A stretch of DNA of 64,000 nucleotides from Alkaliphilus hydrothermalis (GTDB lineage Bacteria; Bacillota; Clostridia; Peptostreptococcales; Natronincolaceae), in contig NZ_JAFBEE010000009.1 in NCBI RefSeq assembly GCF_016908555.1, forward strand, positions 1 through 64,000, given 5' to 3'. The notes beneath the pieces are model-generated. The model had not been told where the DNA came from. It did not search any database and worked only from the letters and a program-made list of their open reading frames with translations. The translations under genes were made by a program, and so were the position numbers. Every line of letters starts with the position of its first letter. Position 1 is the stretch's first letter. This document shows positions 33,380-43,218 of this stretch, in pieces.

Positions 33380-34736
33380 AGGAGGAATAGGACGTAATCT
33401 TTTACTATCATATTTTATATTACTGTTTTCCATCATAATGATTACAGGGCTATCCTTTAATCTATTATCCCACAGATATTTGATAAATGAGACAAGACAG
33501 CAGATGATTGAAGAGGGGAAAATTATTGCAAAGAGATTGAACAATCAATCATCCCTTAAAGCGGAGAATATAAAAGGAGGATTGGTGACTAGAAGAGAGC
33601 TGAGGCTAATGACTACAAATCTAGAAACCAAGGTGATTATTTTAAATAATGAAAAAAGAGTAGTTTATACCAATATTGAAACCAATGAGTTAAAAAGATA
33701 TCAAAAGATTATTAATGGAGTTAATGGGGACAGGGATTATGTGACTGCTAGGGTTCCTATAAAAAACAATAGAGGAAACGTAGAGGGGAATCTTCTTTTG
33801 ATTGCTAAAACAAAAGATATAAAGGCCCTTAATGGGCTAGTGAGACGAGCACAAATACTGAGCCTTTTATTAGCCGCAGTAATTGCCATAATCATGTCCT
33901 TTATCTTTGAAAAGAAATTAACTAAACCTTTAGAAAAACTAACAGAATATATTCGGAATTTTAACATTAACAAATCTAAACCTGTTAAATTGAAGACTGG
34001 AGACGAATTACAGGAGCTGGCGGAGGGGTTTAATGAGCTAGCAGAAAACCTGAAGGCATATGACGAGAAGCAAATGAGGTTTCTCCAAAATTCCTCCCAC
34101 GAGTTGAAGACTCCCTTAATGTCTATTCAAGGCTATGCAGAAGCCATAAAGGATGGGGTTGTAGAGGGGGAAGAAGTAGTAAAAAGCCTAGATATCATTA
34201 TAGAGGAAAGTAAAAGACTAAAAAAGACGGTAGATGAAGTAATTCATTTGACAAGACTAGAAAATCCAGACGACCTTTTTAATAGAAAACCCGTAGATTT
34301 TGGGGACTTAATCCATCAAACGGTGGAAAAAATAAAACCATTAGCCATTGAAAAAAATATCAGCATCAATATTTATGGAGAATACCCCACCATAGTAGTT
34401 GATGGAGATGAAATGCTGCGGGCCATAATAAATATACTTGGAAATGCCCTAAGGTTTGCTAAAAGTAAAATCCATGTGGAGGGAGTAATCCAAGAGGAGG
34501 ACTTTCGCTTAATTATAGAAGATGATGGTCCAGGATTTAAGGAGGGGGAAGAAAAGATTGTTTTTGAACGCTTCTACAAGGGAGATCAAAGTGGTACAGG
34601 TATTGGATTAGCCATGGTTAAGGCAATCGTGGAAGGTCACGGTGGAATTGTTAAAGCAAAAAATATATTGCCCCATGGAGCATGTTTTATCATACAGCTT
34701 CCCATCAAAAAGAATATATTCTATCCCCAAAGGTAA
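33369..34736 (+). CDS. Membrane sensor histidine kinase
   Basis: This 455-residue kinase pairs with the response regulator upstream. Two membrane helices (about 10-30 and 155-180) flank an extracytoplasmic sensor loop of about 125 residues. A HAMP segment follows (EKKLTKPLEKLTEYIRNFN). The dimerisation/phosphoacceptor domain has His244 in SSHELKTPLMSIQGYAEAI. The ATPase domain has the N box (INILGNALRFAKS), the G1 box (EDDGPGFKEGE) and the G2 box (GTGIGLAMVKAIV). No further membrane or PAS domain is present. The start overlaps the regulator stop, with no clear ribosome site of its own, which suits translational coupling. Confidence 0.95.
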   Translation: MANRGGIGRNLLLSYFILLFSIIMITGLSFNLLSHRYLINETRQQMIEEGKIIAKRLNNQSSLKAENIKGGLVTRRELRLMTTNLETKVIILNNEKRVVYTNIETNELKRYQKIINGVNGDRDYVTARVPIKNNRGNVEGNLLLIAKTKDIKALNGLVRRAQILSLLLAAVIAIIMSFIFEKKLTKPLEKLTEYIRNFNINKSKPVKLKTGDELQELAEGFNELAENLKAYDEKQMRFLQNSSHELKTPLMSIQGYAEAIKDGVVEGEEVVKSLDIIIEESKRLKKTVDEVIHLTRLENPDDLFNRKPVDFGDLIHQTVEKIKPLAIEKNISINIYGEYPTIVVDGDEMLRAIINILGNALRFAKSKIHVEGVIQEEDFRLIIEDDGPGFKEGEEKIVFERFYKGDQSGTGIGLAMVKAIVEGHGGIVKAKNILPHGACFIIQLPIKKNIFYPQR

Positions 34737-34778
34737 ACCTAAAGTATGAGGCAAAAAATATTTTGGGGAGGAATGCAA

Positions 34779-35084
34779 ATGCCACAGCATACTCAGCAAC
34801 TACAAAATGCCCAAACGACTTTACAGCAGATCCAACAGCAATTGGAACAGAGGAAGCAAACTATTGAAGTACAAGGGACCATGACCAATCAGCTCCAGAC
34901 AGCAGCCCAAGAACTACAACAGGCCTTAAATGATGCAGGGTTGGGACAACAATATGCAATTCAACAGACCTTAAGTAATGTACAGCATGCACAACAGCAA
35001 TTGACTCAAGCTCAACACCTACAGGCTTTGAATTCTATTCAACAGGCACAGCAACAGCTAAAACAGGCTCAACAACAATTATAG
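34779..35084 (+). CDS. Gln-rich coiled-coil protein
   Basis: This 101-residue protein has no signal peptide. About 35 percent of residues are Gln, in heptad-like repeats such as LQQIQQQLEQRKQTIE and AQQQLKQAQQQL, so a coiled coil is expected. ATG 34779 is preferred because it lies 7 bases after GGGGAGG; earlier ATGs are too close to or upstream of that site. It follows the histidine kinase by 42 bases and may be in the same transcript. Its Gln-rich coiled-coil character recalls small spore-coat-like proteins, but no family could be assigned. Confidence 0.72.
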   Translation: MPQHTQQLQNAQTTLQQIQQQLEQRKQTIEVQGTMTNQLQTAAQELQQALNDAGLGQQYAIQQTLSNVQHAQQQLTQAQHLQALNSIQQAQQQLKQAQQQL

Positions 35085-35108
35085 TTAATTTGATAGCATA
35101 GAAAGAGT

Positions 35109-35165
35109 AGCATAACTCATTAATGGAGTAGCCTTTAAACTTCATTAGAGTTATGCTCTTTTTTT
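35109..35165 (+). terminator. Rho-independent terminator
   Basis: AGCATAACTCATTAATG and CATTAGAGTTATGCT pair around a loop and are followed by CTTTTTTT. Confidence 0.75.
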
Positions 35166-35234
35166 GAAACAGATTCAAAAAATTGTTAATATGTGCTACA
35201 ATAGGGCTATAGTACTAAAAAGGAGGAATATGGT

Positions 35235-35666
35235 ATGTTTGGATGGGACAAGATGTACGAAACAAATATACAGATGGTTGATCAGCAGCATAAACGGTTA
35301 GTTGAGCTAATAAACCAGCTTAATGCTGAGGTAATCGCACAATTAGAATTTGACAACTATGATCGAATTATGGAGATCTTGGGGGAGCTAAAGGATTACA
35401 CAGTGGAACATTTTCAACATGAAGAGTCTTTAATGAAGGATGCAATGGGAAAATTTGATGACGAGAAGCTAGCAGAATTTTGGGCATACTTTAAAAACCA
35501 TAAAAATGAACATGCAGACTTCGTTAACAAAGTTGAGGAAGTTTACTGTAATAATATAGATGAAAACCAAGTGGAAATATCCATAGAGCTAATCGATTTC
35601 CTAGTGGAATGGATTAAGAATCATATTTTAAAAATAGATTTGCAGTTGGAAAAATACATAGTGTAG
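35235..35666 (+). CDS. Bacteriohemerythrin
   Basis: This 143-residue single-domain hemerythrin is a four-helix bundle with a di-iron oxygen-binding site. The ligand pattern is present: His19 in DQQHKRL, HFQHEESLM (two His and a Glu), HKNEHADF (two His) and the last His and Asp in KNHILKIDLQ. Such proteins in anaerobes bind or sense oxygen, or protect against it. AGGAGG precedes the ATG, and its own terminator follows. It appears to be a single-gene transcript. Confidence 0.93.
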   Translation: MFGWDKMYETNIQMVDQQHKRLVELINQLNAEVIAQLEFDNYDRIMEILGELKDYTVEHFQHEESLMKDAMGKFDDEKLAEFWAYFKNHKNEHADFVNKVEEVYCNNIDENQVEISIELIDFLVEWIKNHILKIDLQLEKYIV

Positions 35667-35676
35667 CGTTAAGTAG

Positions 35677-35706
35677 GGATGCCTTGAAAATGAGGGCATC
35701 CTTTTA
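35677..35706 (+). terminator. Rho-independent terminator
   Basis: GGATGCC pairs with GGCATCC, followed by TTTT. Confidence 0.8.
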
Positions 35707-35898
35707 ATTTTACCTTTAAATATTAGATACGCATTGAAAAGTGATAGACATAATACTACAATTTTTTTAAAAATAATCATTATTTTAACTAACATAAAAG
35801 GAAAAAGTAAAAATAAGAAGAATATTTAAACATTATCTAAGTTGTTAGAAAATTTATACCTTTAAGGAAGAAATAAACAAGAGGGGGAATAGAAAATT

Positions 35899-37116
35899 AT
35901 GAAAAAAATTAGGTTTATAGTAGTACTCATATTAGCATTTTCAACAATGATAGCCTCAGCCCAGACAACTACAGGATATAGAATGGAGAATATACTAAAT
36001 CAGCTCAACAGGACTACCTCCAGTAATATTAAGGCTGCATTAAGTAAATTTACTGATATGACAAATCATTGGTCTAAAGACTCAGTAGGAAAACTAACTT
36101 ACCTAGAGGTTATCGGGGGCTATTCCGATGGCACCTTTAAACCCAACCAAAACATTAAAGTAGATGAATTTATTAAGCTCACCGTAACAGCCATGGGATA
36201 TAAGCCCGAAGCAGGGGACAAATACTGGGCTACCCCCTACATACAAATCGCCAAGGATGAAAAATTAATTGGAGAAAAGGAATTTTCCGATTATAAAAGA
36301 CCCATCACAAGACAGGAAATGGCGAAGATCATTGTCGGGGCCTTAATGACGAAGGAGGAGGCCCCCAGCTCCCATGAATTAGCCTTAATCAGAAGTGGCA
36401 TAAGGGATTATTTAGAGGTTTCCGACACCCATAAGGATTCAGTATTAATCGCCTACCGAATGGGCTTAATCGGGGGATATCCCGATAGAACCTTCAAACC
36501 CACCAACAAATCCACCAGGGGTGAAGCCAGTGCCATTATCGTAAGATTCCTAGACCCCAATATGAGAAAACCAGCCGAGCCTGATATGGAGAATGTGATT
36601 ATATTACCCGACTACCATAAAAATACCCATGTACTAACCCCCCATGGGAATCAAGAAACCTTTGATATGACTAAGGCAATGCTTGAAGCTTTGGAAAAAT
36701 CTAAAGGATTTGGATCTAGAATGTTTGGGCCTGAGAGTAGAAATGTTGGGATGGGTCTGTATGAAAACGAAGCAGCCTTTAAATACAATTCAGAGCATAT
36801 CTTTGCAAATAAAATGCAAATGGCACTCGGGACTAAAACGGCACTATTAGAAGGATATATAGGAAGTGTTGTTGTTTATGATGTGGATGCCGTTAAGGAG
36901 CTACATTACGGGGTATTAGAAGATTTGTTTAAATTTTGCTTCGAAAAGGATTATGAAAAGGCCATGGGGGAGCTGGAGAAGGTATTTATCGCTGAAAAAA
37001 GTAGCCCTAAATATTTTAGAAACTTCACCTTTAATAATCGTCATGTGAGATTTGAAAAATATGAAAATGACTCAGGATTCCAGTTTTTTATCAGTACTAA
37101 AGGATATCGACCATAA
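35899..37116 (+). CDS. SLH-domain surface protein
   Basis: This 405-residue secreted protein has a signal peptide (MKKIRFIVVLILAFSTMIAS, cleavage near SAQTT). SLH modules follow the signal: FTDMTNHWSKDSVGKLTYLE (residues about 50-105), a divergent middle one (KYWATPYIQIAKDEKLIGEK) and a third with GLIGGYPDRTFKP and TRGEASAIIVRFL ending near 225. The C-terminal 180 residues hold an unrecognised domain rich in Phe and Tyr (RNVGMGLYENEAAFKYN, YVLEDLFKFCF-like helices). The next gene starts 11 bases on, so the two are probably co-expressed. The SLH protein may anchor or help expose the very large partner. Confidence 0.88.
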   Translation: MKKIRFIVVLILAFSTMIASAQTTTGYRMENILNQLNRTTSSNIKAALSKFTDMTNHWSKDSVGKLTYLEVIGGYSDGTFKPNQNIKVDEFIKLTVTAMGYKPEAGDKYWATPYIQIAKDEKLIGEKEFSDYKRPITRQEMAKIIVGALMTKEEAPSSHELALIRSGIRDYLEVSDTHKDSVLIAYRMGLIGGYPDRTFKPTNKSTRGEASAIIVRFLDPNMRKPAEPDMENVIILPDYHKNTHVLTPHGNQETFDMTKAMLEALEKSKGFGSRMFGPESRNVGMGLYENEAAFKYNSEHIFANKMQMALGTKTALLEGYIGSVVVYDVDAVKELHYGVLEDLFKFCFEKDYEKAMGELEKVFIAEKSSPKYFRNFTFNNRHVRFEKYENDSGFQFFISTKGYRP

Positions 37117-37127
37117 GGGGTGAATCG

Positions 37128-40100
37128 ATGCTTAAATACAAAAACAATATTATAGGATTAATCCTCATCATGACGTTACTTTTATCGTTTATTCCCCTGG
37201 AGCTTTTCAGCTATAGTAGTATTGGCTTAAAGCCAAAGGATCTCTATGAAGACAGAAAAATACCCTTCAAAGAGATTGAACATTTACTGCCACCGGGAAC
37301 ACAGGCTGAAAATAGAAAGGGCTTTAAATTAAACACCACCATCTTTGTAGATAAGGGAATCATTGTCTATGGGAATCATCCTAAAAATTTCAACCCAAGG
37401 GAGATAGACTTTAAAAAGGGAACCCAAAACCCATCCGGTAAGGGCTACTATGAGAAGGAAATAAAGGGGGTACTTGAAAGGGGGGAGTACCGCTACCATG
37501 GACAGGACTATGAGGGAAACCCCTACACCAATGTTCACTTTAAGGATGATGTGGACTTGGGGATAGACCTATCGGAAAAGGCTTGGATTGGATTCCCTTG
37601 GGAGAAAGGATTAGCAAAAGAAAGTAATATGACTCGACGTGCTAATTATGATGAAGATGCAACCTTCCAAAACGACATCAACAAGCTATACTACGATGCC
37701 ACTAAAGCCACCACTAAAAATCATCAACCCTATCAAATCTTCAATGTCCTTAGCCCTGCCACCTTATTTAATGCAGGGGAGCTGAGGGGATGGCACGTGG
37801 CGGATAATATCACCTATTATCAAACCTTTTCAGTGCCTAAAACAGAAAAGAAAATGACCCCCGTTGAAGCAAAGGTCACCATCCAAAACTCCCCCCAAGA
37901 GCTGGTGATGGTGGAGGGGCAGAGTGAAGTCACCCTTGAGGTAAAGGTGGAGGGGATCTTAAAGGATGAAGGCTATATCAAGAAGCTTGAGGAATACATC
38001 TACTACACTAGAAAGGATATTAAGGAGTTTAAAATTGAACTCATTGGCCACGGGGAAGAAACCATTAAGCTAAAGGGGGCCAATGGGGGATATCATGTCT
38101 TTGAAGTCACGGTGGGTCGAAGTCAACTAAATGCTGATTCCCAAATCACCTTTACTGGAAAAGCCACCGCCATCTTTGTTAATGATAAAAGCAGTGGTAC
38201 CGACAACGACCAAACAACAGTTACCCTCCAGCAACAGGGGAAGGGCTTTGCCGCCAACTTTGATGTGAGGAACTATATATCCTTACCCAATGGCGATATG
38301 TACGGTCTTCACCACGTCAATTATCTAGATGGCAGCATTGGTAAGCTGAAAAAGTATGATTATGTCATTGAATCCTACACAACAGGCACATCCCATGCCT
38401 TTGGCTATACAGCTTCATCGGTGGATAATGATATCATCGACCAAGCCCTTTTTAACTTTATTAAACCTATTGTAGATGGGAAAACCGAAGAACAGTTTGT
38501 CTTTAGGATAGTACAGACCGTCACCCAAACAGATGGACAAACCGACTCCTGCGGGAGGGAAATTCTAATTGACCTAAAAAGTCCTGAAGAACCAGTCCTA
38601 GAGTTACCCGAAATCAATATTAATATCCCCGATAGATGGTATGATATTATCCCCCTACCCGTCAGTAATAGCTCTAAAAACATAGATTCCTATTCCATCA
38701 AGGTAAACGGAATGCCCGTCAATAGCAATGCCTTTTTAAATGGCAGCTATGTCTTTGGAGCCAGTGACATAGATAGGCTTTACCATATCGAAATCGCCAC
38801 CAACAGCACAGTGGATTTTGGGGGAGTAGAGCAGGAGGGCTACCTCCATGGGGAACAGAACCTAGAAGGAACCATGACGAAATGGGTATCGGTATACAGT
38901 ACGAAGCCAAGAGCCCAATACAAGCTAGATGGCAACTATAAGCAAAATAGAAGGCTATCGGCTACCAATACATCCAATGATGCCAACGCTGAATTTGTCT
39001 TAAGTAGCTACCCTATTAACAATTATCAATGGAGATATAGAAGCGTAGAAGGGGATATGGACTCCTTTAGATTAAGAGATATCAGTAGCCTATACAAAGA
39101 ATTTATGTTTAAAGAACCAGGGGTATATGAAGTAGAATTAGTCGTTACCAATACCTTAGGCAGGGTATCAGACCCCTATATCGTTACCTTCCCCATAGCA
39201 GAGGATTATGAACCCTCCATTATCTTAAACATATGGAACAATGTATTAGGAAGAAACGAAGCCCTTAATATCCTCCATGATGTAGTCAGTACCGAGGAAG
39301 ATATCATCACTAAAAACATCATAGAACTATACTATGACCATAATAATGATGGGAATGCTTCACAACTATTAGAAACCTTCACAAATGCCGAGGACTTCTT
39401 AGGCTATACCCCTACAAAGCTGGGGACATATAAAGTGGTTAATACAGCAGAAGAAGCCTTTGGACAACCAACCCTAGATGAATATATAACAGCAGAGGAT
39501 ACCGTAAAAAAAGTAGTAGAGAGGGAATTCTATGTAGATAACTTTAGACCCCTAACAGAACTTTATATTGACATACCAATAGTACTACCCGAAATAGATA
39601 CCTACTTTATGTTGGATAAAAACCTAGACAGGGCAAAGAACGATTATGTTCTCAGTAGTCGGATGGATATCGACAACTACCTAAGGGGGAATAACATCCG
39701 CCCAAAGGTAGCCACATGGGATATGCACACCTATGTATATTCCCAACCTGCCAGCACCAGTAGCTTTACTGGCACTTCTTATCCATCATCAACCATAGGC
39801 TATAGTAGTGGGGGATATTCGGGGACATTAAATCGGTATTCCGTATCGGATAATGGCTACACCCATGACTTTGGACATTATGAAACAAAAACAGAAAGCC
39901 AATCCTTCACAGGAAGCCACACCAATACCACCTATTCTTCAGGAACCGTATCCCCCTATACCTCCAAAAGTAGTAGTAACCCAGCCCCATCCTCCATCTA
40001 CGTCAGTGGAAATGGGTATTCGGGGTATATTCCTAGAACAGGGACCTCCACCAACTGGACCCATACCGATACCTATTCAGTATCAGGGAATAACTGGAGT

Positions 40101-42443
40101 TCCAGTGCCTCCTATACCGCCCATTATGCGGGTACCCTAACAAAGTCAGTACAGGTATGGAAATCCAATTTGCAATGGGTAAACCAATATACGGGTCATT
40201 ACAGTGGTACCATTTACAAACATGTAAGACAGCCCTATACAGACCCCTTTAGAACTTTATCGGATAAATATATTATCTATATCAGTGATGGAAACATATC
40301 TGAATTAGCTGATCTACAAATGGTACTCTCTAAAACAGATGCAAAAGTGATATTAATAGGACAAGACATTATAAAAAGTCAGATCCCCCATGAACACTTT
40401 ATTCTAAACAACAAGCCAATAGATCAGCTAGTCATAGAAGCCCTAGACCATATTGCCACCTCCAACCCCTATGTGGGGCAATACTACGTAGTGGCAGGGG
40501 AAGAAACCTTTAACCTATCCCATGGGAGCTATGATGATGAAGGGGATACGATTATTGAAGAAGGCTTCCAATATGTTCAAGACCAACACTACTATGATAC
40601 CCCCCTAGGGATGGAGAGCTTTGCTAACAGTACCTACTCCGAAACAACTTGGACATCCACGGTACCCACCATATTCAATAAGACGGGGAAGTTTGATATC
40701 TATCGGAGAATTAAAGATGAACCCAGCTCCAACCCTTTATTCTCCAGCTACTCCTATTACTCCAATATTCCTAAAATCACAGTCTACTCCCACCGTAGAC
40801 CCATCGCCCTAGCAGAGTTGGATTGGGATTATGATGTCGGAGAAGACATTTACCTGACAACTTGGGTAGACAAGTCCTTTGACTATGACCATCTAGATAG
40901 TAGGGGAGACAAAGGGATCATTGAAAGAAAGGTGCGTTACAGGAGAAATGGTGGGGAATGGATTTACAAAGTCCCCGATAGGTTAAACGAAGGCAGCTAT
41001 GAGTTGGAATACTACGTCAGGGATGTGGAAAATACTTGGTCCGACACCTTTACATTAAATTTTACCTTAAGTCCAGCACCACCAATTCAGTTTGATGCTA
41101 AAGCAAGGGCAAAGGAAACAGCGTTTCATCTTGGAAGCATTCCTGCATCTGAATCTCTAGAAGTCTACGAAGCATGGACCAGATATCCCTTTGATGTAAA
41201 GCTGGAGGTAGCATTGTATCAAGGAACTGTCAGACAAACCCCCATCAAAACGATCCAATACAGTTCAACAACAGGAACAAAAGCAGGAAATGACATCCAT
41301 TGGAACAACATCAGCTATCAAATTCCAGAAACTTTACCGGATGGAGGCTACACCCTGAAGGTATCCGCCATTGGAGAAGGGGGGCAGATCCAACACAAGG
41401 ATTTTCCAGTTACCGTCCGCACACCTATTAACCTAGTGGTGGAGGATTTACCCGTATTCATAGGAGATACAACAGCAACACTGAAGGGAAAGACTACCAA
41501 GTACCCCCATCAAGTGGTGGCGAAGCTCTACTACCAGACCCCCCAAGAAAGTAGTGTGCAAATGAGTGGGACACTTTTGGGTAATCACAAAGATTGGATG
41601 CTGCAACACAATGTCCCAACGGATATGGAGGAGGGGTTATACAAAATTGAATTCACCGCCACCACCCCCAATGGCAACAGGGAGACATTATTGTTGACTC
41701 ATCAATTACTAAGCTTGAAGGTGGAAAACCTACGAATAGGAGCAATCCTAGATTTCAACTGGGAGGAATATTTCCAAACACCAGGAAAAAGACCCACCCC
41801 TCTGGCAGTAGAGGGAATCCATGTAAAGGATATGCCTGTATTCAGGAACAAACAACATCAAGGGATTAAATTAGGCTACAGGGTAAAGCTTAAAATTGAT
41901 ACCATTGGACTCCAAGGCCATGGGGATGAAATCAGCATTAAAGCACGGTATTACGCCCTAGATAAAAAGAATGACCTATATGATGCAGAAATTTACGTAG
42001 AAACAAAAGAGGGGGACTTTATGAAGATGAAGGAGAGTTCCTATTATAAAACAGCAGGAAATATGACTTTGAATCAAAGCAGTCGAAAACACCATGAGAT
42101 TTATCCCGAGAAAAGCCATTACAACACATGGGAGTTTGACGTATTCATACCCTACTTTGCAAAGGCAGTAAAAAAAGGAGAAGAATTAGACCTTTTCGAT
42201 GACAATACCTTTAACCACAGACTATTAATAGCCCTAGATATAAGCGGGATAAAAGCAGATGGCACAATCTATGACTATACCTTAAGGGAAACCCAATGGG
42301 GACAGGATGATGGCAAAATCTATGGAGGAAATCTCCCCACAAACATCAATCTGGCAGGAAAGGGAATCAACCACGGAGAGGTATTTTGGTATGATTTAAG
42401 GGATACTGCTTTGGATGATGTAGAACTCCAAAGAGGTTGGTAG
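37128..42443 (+). CDS. Very large secreted protein, function unknown
   Basis: This 1771-residue protein has a signal peptide or N-terminal anchor (NNIIGLILIMTLLLSFIPLE). I do not recognise a catalytic domain. The N-terminal 500 residues are beta-rich and include a bacterial Ig-like part (VEAKVTIQNSPQELVMVEGQ). A PKD-like region follows near residues 650-700 (YQWRYRSVEGDMDSF, GVYEVELVVTNTLGRVSDPY). A region of about 160 residues (coding about 39720-40210) is extremely rich in Ser, Thr, Gly and Tyr and is probably disordered. More Ig-like modules and a C-terminal domain (FDVFIPYFAKAVKKGEELDL) follow. It has no SLH or sortase signal, so it may rely on the SLH gene just upstream. AAGGGGTG precedes the ATG. 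The first palindromic repeat unit starts just after the stop. Confidence 0.8.
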   Translation: MLKYKNNIIGLILIMTLLLSFIPLELFSYSSIGLKPKDLYEDRKIPFKEIEHLLPPGTQAENRKGFKLNTTIFVDKGIIVYGNHPKNFNPREIDFKKGTQNPSGKGYYEKEIKGVLERGEYRYHGQDYEGNPYTNVHFKDDVDLGIDLSEKAWIGFPWEKGLAKESNMTRRANYDEDATFQNDINKLYYDATKATTKNHQPYQIFNVLSPATLFNAGELRGWHVADNITYYQTFSVPKTEKKMTPVEAKVTIQNSPQELVMVEGQSEVTLEVKVEGILKDEGYIKKLEEYIYYTRKDIKEFKIELIGHGEETIKLKGANGGYHVFEVTVGRSQLNADSQITFTGKATAIFVNDKSSGTDNDQTTVTLQQQGKGFAANFDVRNYISLPNGDMYGLHHVNYLDGSIGKLKKYDYVIESYTTGTSHAFGYTASSVDNDIIDQALFNFIKPIVDGKTEEQFVFRIVQTVTQTDGQTDSCGREILIDLKSPEEPVLELPEININIPDRWYDIIPLPVSNSSKNIDSYSIKVNGMPVNSNAFLNGSYVFGASDIDRLYHIEIATNSTVDFGGVEQEGYLHGEQNLEGTMTKWVSVYSTKPRAQYKLDGNYKQNRRLSATNTSNDANAEFVLSSYPINNYQWRYRSVEGDMDSFRLRDISSLYKEFMFKEPGVYEVELVVTNTLGRVSDPYIVTFPIAEDYEPSIILNIWNNVLGRNEALNILHDVVSTEEDIITKNIIELYYDHNNDGNASQLLETFTNAEDFLGYTPTKLGTYKVVNTAEEAFGQPTLDEYITAEDTVKKVVEREFYVDNFRPLTELYIDIPIVLPEIDTYFMLDKNLDRAKNDYVLSSRMDIDNYLRGNNIRPKVATWDMHTYVYSQPASTSSFTGTSYPSSTIGYSSGGYSGTLNRYSVSDNGYTHDFGHYETKTESQSFTGSHTNTTYSSGTVSPYTSKSSSNPAPSSIYVSGNGYSGYIPRTGTSTNWTHTDTYSVSGNNWSSSASYTAHYAGTLTKSVQVWKSNLQWVNQYTGHYSGTIYKHVRQPYTDPFRTLSDKYIIYISDGNISELADLQMVLSKTDAKVILIGQDIIKSQIPHEHFILNNKPIDQLVIEALDHIATSNPYVGQYYVVAGEETFNLSHGSYDDEGDTIIEEGFQYVQDQHYYDTPLGMESFANSTYSETTWTSTVPTIFNKTGKFDIYRRIKDEPSSNPLFSSYSYYSNIPKITVYSHRRPIALAELDWDYDVGEDIYLTTWVDKSFDYDHLDSRGDKGIIERKVRYRRNGGEWIYKVPDRLNEGSYELEYYVRDVENTWSDTFTLNFTLSPAPPIQFDAKARAKETAFHLGSIPASESLEVYEAWTRYPFDVKLEVALYQGTVRQTPIKTIQYSSTTGTKAGNDIHWNNISYQIPETLPDGGYTLKVSAIGEGGQIQHKDFPVTVRTPINLVVEDLPVFIGDTTATLKGKTTKYPHQVVAKLYYQTPQESSVQMSGTLLGNHKDWMLQHNVPTDMEEGLYKIEFTATTPNGNRETLLLTHQLLSLKVENLRIGAILDFNWEEYFQTPGKRPTPLAVEGIHVKDMPVFRNKQHQGIKLGYRVKLKIDTIGLQGHGDEISIKARYYALDKKNDLYDAEIYVETKEGDFMKMKESSYYKTAGNMTLNQSSRKHHEIYPEKSHYNTWEFDVFIPYFAKAVKKGEELDLFDDNTFNHRLLIALDISGIKADGTIYDYTLRETQWGQDDGKIYGGNLPTNINLAGKGINHGEVFWYDLRDTALDDVELQRGW

Positions 42444-42447
42444 AAAA

Positions 42448-42569
42448 AGTCTGTTGAAAATCCCTCATCTTCTGCGTCGCTGCCAATCCTCAGCCCTCTC
42501 GCGTATTACTTATACGCCACGACCGCCGAGGATTCTTGCTCCTTGAATCTAAAGAATTTTGAACAGACT
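42448..42569. repeat. Covarying palindromic repeat, unit A1
   Basis: The outer arms are AGTCTGTTGAAAA and TTTTGAACAGACT. The inner stem is AATCCTCAGC/GCCGAGGATT around a GCGTAT-TACTT-ATACGC hairpin. Conserved blocks CATCTTCTGCGTC and CCTTGAATCTAA lie between the stems. The unit starts 5 bases after the preceding stop codon. Confidence 0.9.
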
Positions 42570-42571
42570 TT

Positions 42572-42695
42572 AGTCTGGTGAGAATCCCTCACCTTCTGCG
42601 TCACTGCGAGTCAATCAGCACCCTTGCGTATTACTATATACGCTACAGTCGCTGATTACTCTTGTTTCTTGAATCTGAAAGCTTTTGAACAGGCT
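42572..42695. repeat. Covarying palindromic repeat, unit A2
   Basis: Same frame as A1 with a different inner stem, GAGTCAATCAGC/GCTGATTACTC. Confidence 0.88.
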
Positions 42696-42697
42696 GT

Positions 42698-42745
42698 GTT
42701 GTTGAAAATCCCTCATCTTCTGCGTCACTGCAGATCCTCAGCACA
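42698..42745. repeat. Covarying palindromic repeat, unit A3 (5' half only)
   Basis: Left half through AGATCCTCAGCAC. It is cut off where the next terminator begins. Confidence 0.8.
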
Positions 42746-42748
42746 AAA

Positions 42749-42778
42749 AAATGATCCCCTTGTATTTGGGGATCATTC
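42749..42778. terminator. Terminator of the PRC-barrel gene (minus strand)
   Basis: AATGATCCCC and GGGGATCATT flank TTGTATTT, with an A run on the left that reads as U on the minus strand. Confidence 0.8.
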
Positions 42779-42782
42779 ATCG

Positions 42783-43175
42783 TTATTTTATATACCTGTC
42801 ATGATGCCAATAGGGGTCAACGCTATAATGCTTATAGATACTTTCGCGGAAATCAGATTGATGTACATTTAAGTAGGGATCCTCATTGAAGCCAGGGGAA
42901 GTCTCAAGCTTTTCTTTACTAATATCTACAACCACTTGCTTGTCCACTAAGTCAACTTCAAGACTCTTCCACGGAATTGCGAATAGCTTTCCACCAAAGC
43001 CAAGGAATCCTCCGAAGGATAGAATTGCAAAGGTGACATATCCATTATTGCAATCAATAAGTATGTCTTCGATTTTTCCCACTGCTTCTTTTTCACGGCT
43101 ATAGACAGGGAAACCGATTAGGTTTGTGGCCTTTTCTGCCCCAATAAATTTTTTAGTAGATTCAGTAACAGTCAA
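42783..43175 (-). CDS. PRC-barrel domain protein
   Basis: This protein of about 130 residues has a PRC-barrel fold in its first 80 residues (KATNLIGFPVYSREKEAVGK, VTFAILSFGGFLGFGGKLFA, IPWKSLEV). The barrel is as in RimM-like and photosynthetic-reaction-centre-related proteins. The tail is acidic with a His/Tyr-rich end, HYSVDPYWHHDRYIK. The start is taken as TTG at 43175, 9 bases after AAAGGAG; an ATG three codons upstream overlaps that site. Such small single PRC proteins are common in Clostridia and of unknown role, possibly sporulation or membrane-associated binding. The YihY gene lies 44 bases upstream on the same strand, so they may share a transcript. Confidence 0.82.
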   Translation of the reverse strand: MTVTESTKKFIGAEKATNLIGFPVYSREKEAVGKIEDILIDCNNGYVTFAILSFGGFLGFGGKLFAIPWKSLEVDLVDKQVVVDISKEKLETSPGFNEDPYLNVHQSDFRESIYKHYSVDPYWHHDRYIK

Positions 43176-43218
43176 ATTAATCATCTCCTTTTTATATAGC
43201 TACCCAAATAGAGATAAA

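Noticed and set aside
39853..40140. Pro-rich 95-residue frame inside the 1771-residue protein gene
   Set aside because: It is a frame shadow of the Ser/Thr/Gly/Tyr-rich region; no ribosome site and no independent support.
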